The position numbers were made by a program, and so were the translations under genes. Positions 8,727-17,336 of a DNA stretch of 64,000 bases are shown piece after piece; within the stretch, counting starts at the first letter, position 1; each line of letters starts with the position of its first letter. Origin of the DNA: Acetobacter sp. UBA5411. GTDB lineage: Bacteria > Pseudomonadota > Alphaproteobacteria > Acetobacterales > Acetobacteraceae. The stretch is from contig NZ_DHNR01000041.1 of NCBI RefSeq assembly GCF_002409645.1, forward strand, positions 495 through 64,494. The letters are read 5' to 3'. The notes beneath the pieces are model-generated. The model ran no database searches and was not told the DNA's origin. It worked only from the letters and a program-made list of their open reading frames with translations.

Positions 8727-10141
8727 GCGCGGGCGGTTCCATCCCTGCTGGCGGCCAGTTCATGCACCAGTGCCGCGAAACGCGCGCCACGGGCCTCGAA
8801 CCCGCTGAACTGGTCGAAACTGGCGCAGGCGGGCGACAGCATCACGACATCGGCGCCCAGTTCGCGCGCGCGGTCCAGTGCTTCGGGCACGGCGCGGTCA
8901 AGGGTTTCGACAATGCGCTGGGGAATGCCGTGGCGGGCCAGCGTCGCCGCCAGGGCCGGCGCATCCCGCCCGATCAGCAGCGCCATGGCGACGCGGTTGA
9001 ACAGGGGGGCCAGTTCCTCGATCCCGCCAGCCTTGGCCGTGCCGCCCGCGATCCACACCATCCGGTCATGGCACGCCAGCGCGCGCGCGGTCGCATCCGC
9101 ATTGGTGGCCTTGCTGTCATTGATGAAGCGGACGCCATCAATGCTGCCCACGGTTTTCTGCCGGTGGTCCAGGGCTGCAAAGGACGCGAGGGCGGGTTCC
9201 ACCGCCGCCCATGGCATGCCCAGATGCAGCGCCATGGCGGTCGCGGCGGCCGCGTTTTCGCGGTTATGGGTGCCCGGCAGGTCATGGGCCGCGCGCAGGT
9301 CGGCAATCACGCCGTCATGGTCACACAGCGCGTCGGGCGTGCAGTACAGGTCGCATTGCGGCATGTCCGCGCCGCTGACGCAGGCAATGGTGGTCCGCGT
9401 GACCGCCAGCCGCCTGCGGATCGTCTCGTAATCGGGCAGGGTCTCGCCCAGTACCGCCAGATCGCCCGCATGCTGGTGGTCGAAGACATGCAGCTTGGCG
9501 GTGACATACCCCGCCATGTCGCCATGCCGGTCCAGATGGTCGGGGGTAAGGTTCAGCAGGCAGGCGACATTGAAGTGCATCTGCTCCAGCCGTTCCAGCA
9601 TGTAGGACGACATTTCCAGCACATACACGCCATTGTCCGGCAGCAGCGGCAGGGACAGCGATGCGGGGCCAAGATTGCCACCCTCAGCAACCGGCAGGCC
9701 GGCATGACGCAGCAGGTGGGCCAGCAGTGCTGTGGTGGTGGATTTACCGTTAGTGCCGGTGATGCCTGCAAATCGGGCTTTCGATCCGCTTTTACGAACT
9801 GCCTGAAACAGCAGGTCGGCATCGGAGAGGATCGGCACACCGGCGGCTTTCGCCATGGCCGCGACCGGATGCACACTCGGCAGGATATGCGGGATGCCCG
9901 GTGACATGACCAGCGCATCAAAGCCGTCCAGATTCTCAAATGGCGCGACGGTCAGCTTGCCCGATGGAGACTTCCAGCTCTCAAGAGCTTTTCGCCCGGC
10001 TTCGCCATCATCCCATGCCTGCACGGTAGCACCCATGCTTGCCAGCGCCTTGGCGGCAGGTGTGCCATTGCGGCCCAACCCGAGCACCGCAAAACGGTGG
10101 CCAGCGAACAGATCAGCGGGAAATGAAGTTTTAGCGGGCAA
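8723..10141 (-). CDS. murD: UDP-N-acetylmuramoylalanine--D-glutamate ligase MurD (compositional junction inside)
   Basis: ATP-dependent ligase adding D-Glu to UDP-MurNAc-L-Ala. The 472-residue frame is intact: N-terminal Rossmann domain (FAVLGLGRNGTPAAKAL), P-loop GITGTNGKSTTTALLAHLL near residue 125, LLNLTPDHLDRHGDM, and FINDSKATNADAT in the central/C-terminal domain. The N-terminal third uses many A/T-ending codons (10 of the first 20 codons after ATG end in G/C). The C-terminal part is strongly GC-ending (16 of 20 in the stretch beginning NDSKATNADA). The change lies at about 9,640-9,760, just after the P-loop. The gene reads as functional even though it appears mosaic. Confidence 0.95.
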   Translation of the reverse strand: MPAKTSFPADLFAGHRFAVLGLGRNGTPAAKALASMGATVQAWDDGEAGRKALESWKSPSGKLTVAPFENLDGFDALVMSPGIPHILPSVHPVAAMAKAAGVPILSDADLLFQAVRKSGSKARFAGITGTNGKSTTTALLAHLLRHAGLPVAEGGNLGPASLSLPLLPDNGVYVLEMSSYMLERLEQMHFNVACLLNLTPDHLDRHGDMAGYVTAKLHVFDHQHAGDLAVLGETLPDYETIRRRLAVTRTTIACVSGADMPQCDLYCTPDALCDHDGVIADLRAAHDLPGTHNRENAAAATAMALHLGMPWAAVEPALASFAALDHRQKTVGSIDGVRFINDSKATNADATARALACHDRMVWIAGGTAKAGGIEELAPLFNRVAMALLIGRDAPALAATLARHGIPQRIVETLDRAVPEALDRARELGADVVMLSPACASFDQFSGFEARGARFAALVHELAASRDGTARA

Positions 10142-10153
10142 GGCAGGGTCTCC

Positions 10154-11245
10154 TCAGCGCAGCTTCAGCGTGGCGAGACCGAACAGTCCCAGCACGACGG
10201 AGACGATCCAGAACCGGACGACGATCTTGGGCTCCTGCCAGCCCTTCTTTTCAAAGTGATGGTGCAGAGGGGCCATCAGGAACACGCGGCGTTTGGTGCG
10301 CTTGTACCAGAAGACCTGAATCACCACGGAAAGCGTCTCGATCACAAACAGACCGCCGACAATGCACAGCACCAGTTCATGCTTGGTGGCGACCGCCACG
10401 GCACCGAGCGCGCCGCCGAGGGACAGCGAGCCCGTATCGCCCATGAACACGGAGGCAGGCGGCGCGTTGAACCAAAGAAAGCCTAGCCCCGCACCGACCA
10501 GCGCCGCGCAGAAGATGGCGAGTTCACCCGTGCCCGGAACCGCATGCAACTGGAGATAGTCGGCGAAAACATGGTTGCCGACCAGATAGGCAATCAGTGC
10601 GAACACCAGTGCCGCGATTATCACGGGAACCGTTGCCAGCCCGTCCAGACCGTCCGTGAAGTTCACGGCGTTACCGAAACCGGCGATCGTCACCATCGCG
10701 AAGATCGGGAAGGCGATGCCGAGCGGCAGAAGGAAATCCTTCACAAATGGAAAGGCGAGGTGGTTGGCCAGTTCAGGCGGCATCATCTGTTGCATCCACC
10801 AGCCCGCGATCAGGGAGGTAGCGAATTCGCAGGTCAGACGGGCCTTCTTGGACACGCCATCCGTATTGCGTCGGGAAAGCTTGAGATAGTCGTCCGCAAA
10901 ACCGACAGCGCCGAACGCCGCCGTGACGAAAAGCACGGCCCACACGAACCCGTTCTGTAGGTCAGCCCACAAGAGTGTGGACACAAACAGCGCAATCAGG
11001 ATCAGGATACCGCCCATCGTCGGCGTCCCGGCCTTCTCCAGAATGTGACGCTCAGGACCGAGTGCGCGGATCGGCTGACCCTCACGCTGGATACGCTTGA
11101 GTTCCCGGATCACTGGATTCCCAAGCAGCAGGGCAATCGCCAGCGCGGTCAGACAGGCTCCGCCCGCGCGAAAGGTGAGATAGCGGAACAGGTTGAGGAA
11201 CGTCGTGTGACCATGCGCATGATGGGCGACGAGCAGATACAGCAT
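10154..11245 (-). CDS. mraY: Phospho-N-acetylmuramoyl-pentapeptide transferase MraY
   Basis: Integral membrane enzyme that transfers phospho-MurNAc-pentapeptide to undecaprenyl phosphate, forming lipid I. The 363-residue product has about ten hydrophobic segments. Family motifs are KAGTPTMGGILI, the catalytic FADDYLKLSRRNTDG loop, NAVNFTDGLDGLAT, the Mg-binding FMGDTGSL region, and the C-terminal HHHFEKKGW. The ATG overlaps the murF stop (TGATG), and murD starts 12 bases downstream. Composition is moderate GC, unlike ftsW and beyond. Confidence 0.98.
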   Translation of the reverse strand: MLYLLVAHHAHGHTTFLNLFRYLTFRAGGACLTALAIALLLGNPVIRELKRIQREGQPIRALGPERHILEKAGTPTMGGILILIALFVSTLLWADLQNGFVWAVLFVTAAFGAVGFADDYLKLSRRNTDGVSKKARLTCEFATSLIAGWWMQQMMPPELANHLAFPFVKDFLLPLGIAFPIFAMVTIAGFGNAVNFTDGLDGLATVPVIIAALVFALIAYLVGNHVFADYLQLHAVPGTGELAIFCAALVGAGLGFLWFNAPPASVFMGDTGSLSLGGALGAVAVATKHELVLCIVGGLFVIETLSVVIQVFWYKRTKRRVFLMAPLHHHFEKKGWQEPKIVVRFWIVSVVLGLFGLATLKLR

Positions 11246-12648
11246 CAGACGCTCTCCGCTTTCAGCGCATCCACCACAACCTTCATCCGGCTGCCGAAGC
11301 TGCCCTTGACCAGCACGGCGTCACCGGGTTGCAGGACCGCCCGCACACGCGGCGCAAGCGCCGTAGAGGTTTCCTCCCAGCTTCCCCGGCGGGAAGAGGG
11401 CAGGGCGTCAAACAGGTCTTTCATGTGCGGTCCACAACAGAATACAAGATCGGCCGCGGCGGTGACCGCAGGCTCAAGGGAGAGATGTTCCTCGCGAGCG
11501 AAGTCACCCAGTTCGCGGATGTCTCCCAACACGGCAATGCGGCGTTTTGCTGGCAGAAGTGCGAGCACACCAAGGGCGGCTTTGATCGAGAGGACGGAGG
11601 CGTTGTAGCTCTCATCCAGCAGGAGAGCCTCGCCGTCGAGAATGGGGGACGCCGCGCCACGTCCCGTGCCGGGTGAGAAACTAGCGAGAGCCTCCGCAGC
11701 CCGACTGACTTCAGAGCCGCTGCCATGCAGGGCTGCGACGATCGCCAGAGTGGACAGGGCATTCCGGGCGAGATGCTCACCGGGTGCGCGGATTTCGACC
11801 GGAACGGCGGGTCCCGCCACATGGGCGACAAACCGGCTGCCTTCGCCGGACAGTTCAAGGTCGGTGATACGCGCTTTACTGGTCTCGTCAAAGCCGGACC
11901 GCCAAAGCGTGACGCCGGAAGCCTGCGCTACGTCAGTAAAGATTGCCTGACCTTCCGCATCATCCGGCACGATGGCGATGCCACCGCGTGGGAGAGCCGC
12001 GATGATGGAGGCCTTTTCCTGCGCAATGGCGTCCAGACTACCCATATGCCCAAGATGCGCCGAGCCGATCGTTGAGATAACGGCGACATCGGGCCGCACC
12101 AGTTCAGCCAGTGGAGCAATTTCGCCGGGATGGTTCATGCCGATTTCACTGACACAGAACACGGCGTCACGCGGCAGTAGCGCCAGCGTCAGCGGCACGC
12201 CCCAGTGATTGTTGTAGGAAGCGGCTGAGGCGTGCGTCTTGCCGAGTGCGCCAAGCGCCACCCGCAGCATTTCCTTGGTCGTGGTCTTCCCGACGCTTCC
12301 TGTCACGGCGACGACATCGCCTGTGAAGCGGGTCCGCGCTGCCCGCGCCAGATCCCACAGTCCCACCATCGTATCGCCGACAATCAGCAGGCGCGGGTCC
12401 GTGGGATCAACGCCTTCCAGTTCGTCCGTGCGATGCACCATCACCGCCGCAGCGCCCTTGTCCAGCGCCATGGCGACATGGGCATGACCGTCCGAATTCT
12501 CGCCCAGCAAGGCGATGAACAGATCGCCTGCCTCAAGGGTGCGCGTGTCGATCGACACACCGGAGACCCGGATGGCATGACCATCTGCAGAGCCAAAGCG
12601 TCCTTGGGTCGCGGCGGCCAGTTCTTCGCCTGTCCAGAGAATGCTCAC
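11245..12648 (-). CDS. murF: UDP-MurNAc-tripeptide--D-Ala-D-Ala ligase MurF
   Basis: ATP-dependent ligase adding the D-Ala-D-Ala dipeptide (made by Ddl in this same cluster) to UDP-MurNAc-tripeptide. The 467-residue product has the N-terminal substrate domain with GVSIDTRTLEAGDLF, the P-loop VTGSVGKTTTKEML near residue 105, EIGMNHPGEI, and the C-terminal domain with LLDESYNASVLS, all MurF-specific. Four-base overlap with murE upstream and one-base overlap with mraY downstream indicate a tight operon. Confidence 0.97.
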   Translation of the reverse strand: MSILWTGEELAAATQGRFGSADGHAIRVSGVSIDTRTLEAGDLFIALLGENSDGHAHVAMALDKGAAAVMVHRTDELEGVDPTDPRLLIVGDTMVGLWDLARAARTRFTGDVVAVTGSVGKTTTKEMLRVALGALGKTHASAASYNNHWGVPLTLALLPRDAVFCVSEIGMNHPGEIAPLAELVRPDVAVISTIGSAHLGHMGSLDAIAQEKASIIAALPRGGIAIVPDDAEGQAIFTDVAQASGVTLWRSGFDETSKARITDLELSGEGSRFVAHVAGPAVPVEIRAPGEHLARNALSTLAIVAALHGSGSEVSRAAEALASFSPGTGRGAASPILDGEALLLDESYNASVLSIKAALGVLALLPAKRRIAVLGDIRELGDFAREEHLSLEPAVTAAADLVFCCGPHMKDLFDALPSSRRGSWEETSTALAPRVRAVLQPGDAVLVKGSFGSRMKVVVDALKAESV

Positions 12649-14117
12649 AGTGCCGCCGCCAGATCTTTCACCACACTCACATCGTCAAAGGGCTGCACGA
12701 CATCGCCGATGATCTGGCCCTGCTCATGGCCCTTGCCCGCGACCAGCAGCACGTCACCCGGCTGAAGCTGATGCAACGCCTCACCAATGGCTTTTCTGCG
12801 ATCCGGGAATTCGATGACTTCCTTGGGGGCACCAGCCAGAATATCGCGCCGGATGGCGGCGGCATCTTCACTGCGGGGATTGTCGTCCGTGACGAACACC
12901 ACGTCAGCCCGCTGCGTGGCTTCCTGCGCCATCAGCGGCCTTTTGCCCTTGTCACGATCGCCGCCTGCCCCGAACAGAATCAGCAGACGCCCTTTGACAT
13001 GCGGACGCAGACTGTCGAGCGCACGCGCCAGTGCGTCGGGCGTGTGGGCGTAATCGACATACACGGAAGCACCATTGGGCAGCATGACGGCCTGTTCCAT
13101 GCGTCCACGCACGCCGCGCAGCGTCGGCAGCAGGGTCAAAGCCTCTTCCATGTCGGCCTTGTCTGGTCCTGCCAGAGCCACGGCGAGCAGGGCGTTATCC
13201 ACCTGAAAACGACCCGGCAGCGGCAGGGTCACATCCATTTCCTTCCTGCCGATTTCAAGCCGCAGAAGCTGATGCCCGTTCGGCAGCGCCTTATGTGCAA
13301 CAAGACGGATTGTGGTGCCCTTGCGCCCGACCAGTCGCAGATCGAGATCCCGGCGACGCTGGATATCCCGCAGGGCGTCGAGTGTGTCCTCATCCATATC
13401 GGCATTGGCCGCCGCAAGGCCACCACCGGGAAGAAGTGTGTCGAACAGACGCAGTTTTGCTGTGCGATAGGCTTCCAGCGAGCCATGATAATCAAGGTGG
13501 TCACGGGTCAGATTGGTAAAACCAGCGGCGGAAATCTTCACGCCATCCAGACGGCGCTGGTCCAGACCGTGGGAGGAGGCCTCCATCGCCACATCCGTCA
13601 CACCACGCTCCCGCAGAGCGGCGAGTGCTTTCGCCAGTGTCACCGGGTCCGGTGTGGTGAGGGAAGGGATGCGGAACGGCAGTTCGACCGGCGAAATCAG
13701 TCCCAGCGTTCCAAAGCTCGCGGACGTGCGGCCCATGCCCTGCCAGATCTGACGCAGAAAATCGACGGTGCTGGTTTTTCCGTTCGTGCCCGTAACGGCG
13801 ACGATATGCTCAGGCTGCGGACCGGCAAGGGTTGCGGCCAGAAGGGCCAGCGAGCGTCGCGGCGTCTTTGTGAAAACCGTCGGCACCTGTTCCGCGACAG
13901 CCTTTTCCCCCTCGGGCACGAGAACGGCGGATGCACCCGCAGCCAGTGCGTCAGGAATATAGATGCTGCCGTTTTCCTGCGTTCCCGGAAGCGCCACAAA
14001 CAGGGAGCCGGGCTGAACCTGCCGACTGTCGGCCGTGATGGACGTGATTTCCGGATCGTTTGTGGTCAGAGCGTCTGATGTCAGGCCGGACTGGGAAAGG
14101 AGAGAGGAAAGTTTCAT
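12645..14117 (-). CDS. murE: UDP-MurNAc-L-Ala-D-Glu--meso-diaminopimelate ligase MurE
   Basis: ATP-dependent ligase adding the third stem residue. The 490-residue product has ITADSRQVQPGSLFVALPG in the N-terminal domain, the P-loop VTGTNGKTSTVDFLRQ near residue 112, and EASSHGLDQRRLDG. The C-terminal VTDDNPRSED is the motif that selects meso-diaminopimelate over lysine, consistent with a Gram-negative wall and with dapB in this window. It lies three bases from the ftsI stop and overlaps murF by four bases. Confidence 0.97.
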   Translation of the reverse strand: MKLSSLLSQSGLTSDALTTNDPEITSITADSRQVQPGSLFVALPGTQENGSIYIPDALAAGASAVLVPEGEKAVAEQVPTVFTKTPRRSLALLAATLAGPQPEHIVAVTGTNGKTSTVDFLRQIWQGMGRTSASFGTLGLISPVELPFRIPSLTTPDPVTLAKALAALRERGVTDVAMEASSHGLDQRRLDGVKISAAGFTNLTRDHLDYHGSLEAYRTAKLRLFDTLLPGGGLAAANADMDEDTLDALRDIQRRRDLDLRLVGRKGTTIRLVAHKALPNGHQLLRLEIGRKEMDVTLPLPGRFQVDNALLAVALAGPDKADMEEALTLLPTLRGVRGRMEQAVMLPNGASVYVDYAHTPDALARALDSLRPHVKGRLLILFGAGGDRDKGKRPLMAQEATQRADVVFVTDDNPRSEDAAAIRRDILAGAPKEVIEFPDRRKAIGEALHQLQPGDVLLVAGKGHEQGQIIGDVVQPFDDVSVVKDLAAAL

Positions 14118-14120
14118 GAT

Positions 14121-16205
14121 CTAGCCCTGTCCGCCTTCCTGTTGAGAACTGTTCTGTCTGTTTGCAGCATGTTTCATGGTGTTCGGATCGCCTGCCTTCA
14201 GCGACTTCTTTCTCTCCGCTTCCTCGACCCGCTTCTCCTCGGCTGCGTGCCGTGGATCTCCGGGATCATTGCCGGGGCCAAGCGGTCTTACACCTCTTGG
14301 GGGCGAAGGGCGCATGGGAATGGAGAGCGCCGCGTCGATCTGCGGTTCATGAGCCGTGTCAGGGAAGACCTGCAACATCGGTCCAATGCGGGAAATGATG
14401 CGGGCGACGGTCGGGGCGGCGTTCCACGCGGCTGTCGTCCAGCCGTGCGTCGCCGTCGTTCCCTTGGGGCTATCGAGCATGACATACACAGCATAACGCG
14501 GCGCATTCATGGGAAAGATACTGGTGAAAGCGGCAATATTTACATGCTTGAGATAGCCGCCATGCGGCCCGATCTTCTCGGCGGTGCCGGTTTTGCCGCC
14601 GACGTAATAGCCCGGCACTTCTGCGGTCTTGCCGGTGCCGAGCTTGACGTCCAGACGCAGAATCTTGCGGAGCGTCGCGGAAATTTCGGGTGAAAAGACG
14701 CGCTGCCCTTCAGGTGTGACCGGCTTGTCCACGCTTTCGTCTGTGGAGGCGGAGGTCTCTGAAAGCGCGTTCTGAATGTCCGGACCACCTGAAATGGACG
14801 GGCCGGACGCCATATCGGGGGCGTCCTGAGCTCTGGCGTCCTCGTCACGTGCAAGAAGAGTCGGTTTGACGAGAATGCCGCCATTCACCGTCGCCGCCGT
14901 GCCGCGCACTATGGCGAGCGGCGGTTCAGCCACACCATGACCGAAGCCAACCGTCATGACGGTAGAAATGCCCCAGTTCCGGCGTGCCGGGATGATCGGG
15001 TGTCCCGCTTCCGGCAGTTCGACCGGAACCGGTGCGAAGAACCCCATGCCCCTGAGCCAGTCCTGCTGTCTCTGTGCGCCGACATCCAGCGCGATATGGG
15101 CGGCAGCGGGGTTGGAAGAGAATGCCATCACTTCTGGCAGCGACAGCCAGGGGGCGAAATGGTCCGTCTTCATGTCGGCGATGGTGAACCTGCCGATATG
15201 GATGGGAATGGAGGAGAAGCGATCCCAGATATGGGCAACGCCAAGCTGGAGCGCCATGGCGGCGGTCTGAAGCTTGAAGGTCGAACCGGGTTCATACATT
15301 CCCGTTACGGCGCGGTTGAAGCGGGCGTCGCCGGGCGCATGGGCGAAATCATTGGCGTCATAGTCCGGCAGACTGACCATGGCGACGATTTCACCACTGT
15401 TTACGTCCATCACGATGGCGCAGGCCCCGATCGCCTCGAACGTCTGCATCGCGGCGGCGAGTTCTTCACGCGCCACACCCTGCACACGCACGTCGAGTGA
15501 CAGTTTCAGCGGGTTTTTGTCACTGATCAGGCGTTTGTCGAAGTAACGCTCCACACCGGCGATGCCATGATCGTCAATATCCACGCTGCCGAGGATCTGG
15601 GCGGCAACCTGTCCCTGCGGATAATGACGACGCTCACCGGCCTCGAAGTAAATGCCCGGAATACCGAAATTGTTGATCGCCAGTTCCTGCTGGAGCGTGA
15701 TGTTGCGCGCCAGATAGACGAACTGTTTCGCCATCGAGAGACGTTTGACCGTCTCTTCCTCATTCAGTTGCGGCAGAACGGATTTCAGCTTCTTCGCGAC
15801 ATCCTGCGGATCAATCAGTTCCCGCGGGTTGGCGTAAAGCTGTGCAACCGGCAGCGAGACGGCCAGCACCTGATTGTTGCGGTCCACAATCATGGCGCGC
15901 CTGACCTGCGGCATGGTCAGCGTGCTGGTCAGCGTGCTTTTCGGATCAATCTTCGGAATATCCGGCACCTGCGGACGCAACTGCCGTGCTTCCGGCGCCA
16001 TGGGCGAGATGATGGTGGCGAACGTGGCCATCAGCGCCACTGTTCCAAACAGCAGACAGAACCCGGCAGCGACTCCGAGGAGGCGCACATGCATCCGCTC
16101 CAGCTGGGCCCGTTCACGCAGATCTGCGCTCGTGATCCGGACATCCTGTGGAGGATGCTCGTGATCTGATGAGGGAGACTCAGGTGGCGACGACTGGCGA
16201 GGCAT
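14121..16205 (-). CDS. ftsI: Septal transpeptidase FtsI / PBP3
   Basis: Class B penicillin-binding protein that cross-links septal peptidoglycan with FtsW. The 694-residue product has a cytoplasmic N-terminus, one transmembrane segment near residues 40-65, a pedestal region (RRAMIVDRNNQVLAVS), and the transpeptidase domain with YEPGSTFKLQ (catalytic Ser of SxxK), FSSNPAAAH (SxN) and GGKTGTAEK (KTG). A roughly 50-residue acidic, Ser/Asp-rich insert lies between SxN and KTG (from ARDEDARAQDAP to DKPVTPEG). A Lys/Gln-rich tail follows the catalytic domain. It is longer than typical FtsI because of the insert and tail. Confidence 0.96.
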   Translation of the reverse strand: MPRQSSPPESPSSDHEHPPQDVRITSADLRERAQLERMHVRLLGVAAGFCLLFGTVALMATFATIISPMAPEARQLRPQVPDIPKIDPKSTLTSTLTMPQVRRAMIVDRNNQVLAVSLPVAQLYANPRELIDPQDVAKKLKSVLPQLNEEETVKRLSMAKQFVYLARNITLQQELAINNFGIPGIYFEAGERRHYPQGQVAAQILGSVDIDDHGIAGVERYFDKRLISDKNPLKLSLDVRVQGVAREELAAAMQTFEAIGACAIVMDVNSGEIVAMVSLPDYDANDFAHAPGDARFNRAVTGMYEPGSTFKLQTAAMALQLGVAHIWDRFSSIPIHIGRFTIADMKTDHFAPWLSLPEVMAFSSNPAAAHIALDVGAQRQQDWLRGMGFFAPVPVELPEAGHPIIPARRNWGISTVMTVGFGHGVAEPPLAIVRGTAATVNGGILVKPTLLARDEDARAQDAPDMASGPSISGGPDIQNALSETSASTDESVDKPVTPEGQRVFSPEISATLRKILRLDVKLGTGKTAEVPGYYVGGKTGTAEKIGPHGGYLKHVNIAAFTSIFPMNAPRYAVYVMLDSPKGTTATHGWTTAAWNAAPTVARIISRIGPMLQVFPDTAHEPQIDAALSIPMRPSPPRGVRPLGPGNDPGDPRHAAEEKRVEEAERKKSLKAGDPNTMKHAANRQNSSQQEGGQG

Positions 16206-16328
16206 GAGGGGCGGCGTATCCTCGAGGGCCCGGAAACATCTGGAAACACGTGTGCCGGAATGAAGGTCTGAAAAAGAGTCCGTGCCGGTCAGACCGGCAC
16301 GACACTATGGAAACCGAAAACTGTGGCC

Positions 16329-17336
16329 TTAGTTTGAAACTGGCATTGGAGGCGGCAGTCCACCTCCGATTGCCGAGTGCCCAAGCAGGGAGCCGCTATA
16401 GGTTGCGCGGGCTTCCACATAACGCGGAGCCGCTGCCGGACGCCATGACGCAACAGTAACCGGTGAGAGCGATGTCGTGTGACGTGCTGTATCACTGGTC
16501 GCCACATGGGTCACTGCGTGATGTGTGGTGTGAACGACTTCACTCAGGTCTGTTGTCTCATGCGTGGCGACATGCCGCGTTACACTGTTGTCTGCCACGA
16601 CAGTGTGGGCGCTGTGATGAACGGTCGTCGTCTCAGGTTTTTCGCCAAGCGCCAGAGCCAGCGCATCGGTCGATGCCGGTGTGGTGGCCGTGTGATGGCT
16701 TTTATGCGTGATAGCCGGTGTGGCGTCCGACAGGGCCAGCATCTGCGGCTTCGGGCTTTCGCTTGTCAGTCTGTGCGATTCACTCGCCAGATGAGCTTCC
16801 GTCACATGAGACTCACGCATGTGTGCCGGAAAAGCGGGTGTTTCAGCCCTCGCCAGAACAACCGGCGCTTTTCTGACGGGTGCTTCAGCAACAACGGAAG
16901 CGGCTGGCTTTACAGCGATATCCCGAACACGTTCATGTTCCGGGGTATTGCTGGCCATGACGGCAGGCGCAGATGTGTGGACTTCGGCAGCGGCGGTCGG
17001 CGCAACAGGTGTGTCGACACGGGCGACAATGGCATCATGAACGCTCACGGCAGGAGGCAGATGCTGCTTCAGATCCGTCATGCGGACAAACTGCTTCGGC
17101 TCCATCGGCTTGAGGCTGGAGTCAAAGCGGGCGGCGAGGTGGTTCAGGCGGTCAGGCTGGTTAAGCAGCGCCCACTGCGTCTGCAGCACGGCTGTCTGCT
17201 GACGGATATGCTGGGTGTCACCGACAATCTTTGAAATCTGCTGATCCAGAACGGTTGTCTGATGCTTCTTCGTGTAGAGGTACATCCCCGACGAACCGGC
17301 CAGTAACGCACAGAAGAAAGTAAAGGGCCTGAACAT
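16329..17336 (-). CDS. ftsL: FtsL-like divisome protein with long His/Thr-rich periplasmic tail
   Basis: The position between rsmH and ftsI and the N-terminal 100 residues identify FtsL: a short N-terminus, one hydrophobic segment (FTFFCALLAGSSGMYLY), then a coiled-coil-like stretch (residues about 25-65) with WALLNQPDRLNHLAARF, typical of the alphaproteobacterial FtsL/DivIC fold. FtsL proteins are usually about 100-130 residues, whereas this one has 335. The remaining ~220 residues are low complexity, rich in Ala, Thr, Val and about 22 His, and predicted to be periplasmic. The start overlaps the rsmH stop by one base. Identity is by context and topology rather than strong sequence motifs. 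Confidence 0.75.
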   Translation of the reverse strand: MFRPFTFFCALLAGSSGMYLYTKKHQTTVLDQQISKIVGDTQHIRQQTAVLQTQWALLNQPDRLNHLAARFDSSLKPMEPKQFVRMTDLKQHLPPAVSVHDAIVARVDTPVAPTAAAEVHTSAPAVMASNTPEHERVRDIAVKPAASVVAEAPVRKAPVVLARAETPAFPAHMRESHVTEAHLASESHRLTSESPKPQMLALSDATPAITHKSHHTATTPASTDALALALGEKPETTTVHHSAHTVVADNSVTRHVATHETTDLSEVVHTTHHAVTHVATSDTARHTTSLSPVTVASWRPAAAPRYVEARATYSGSLLGHSAIGGGLPPPMPVSN

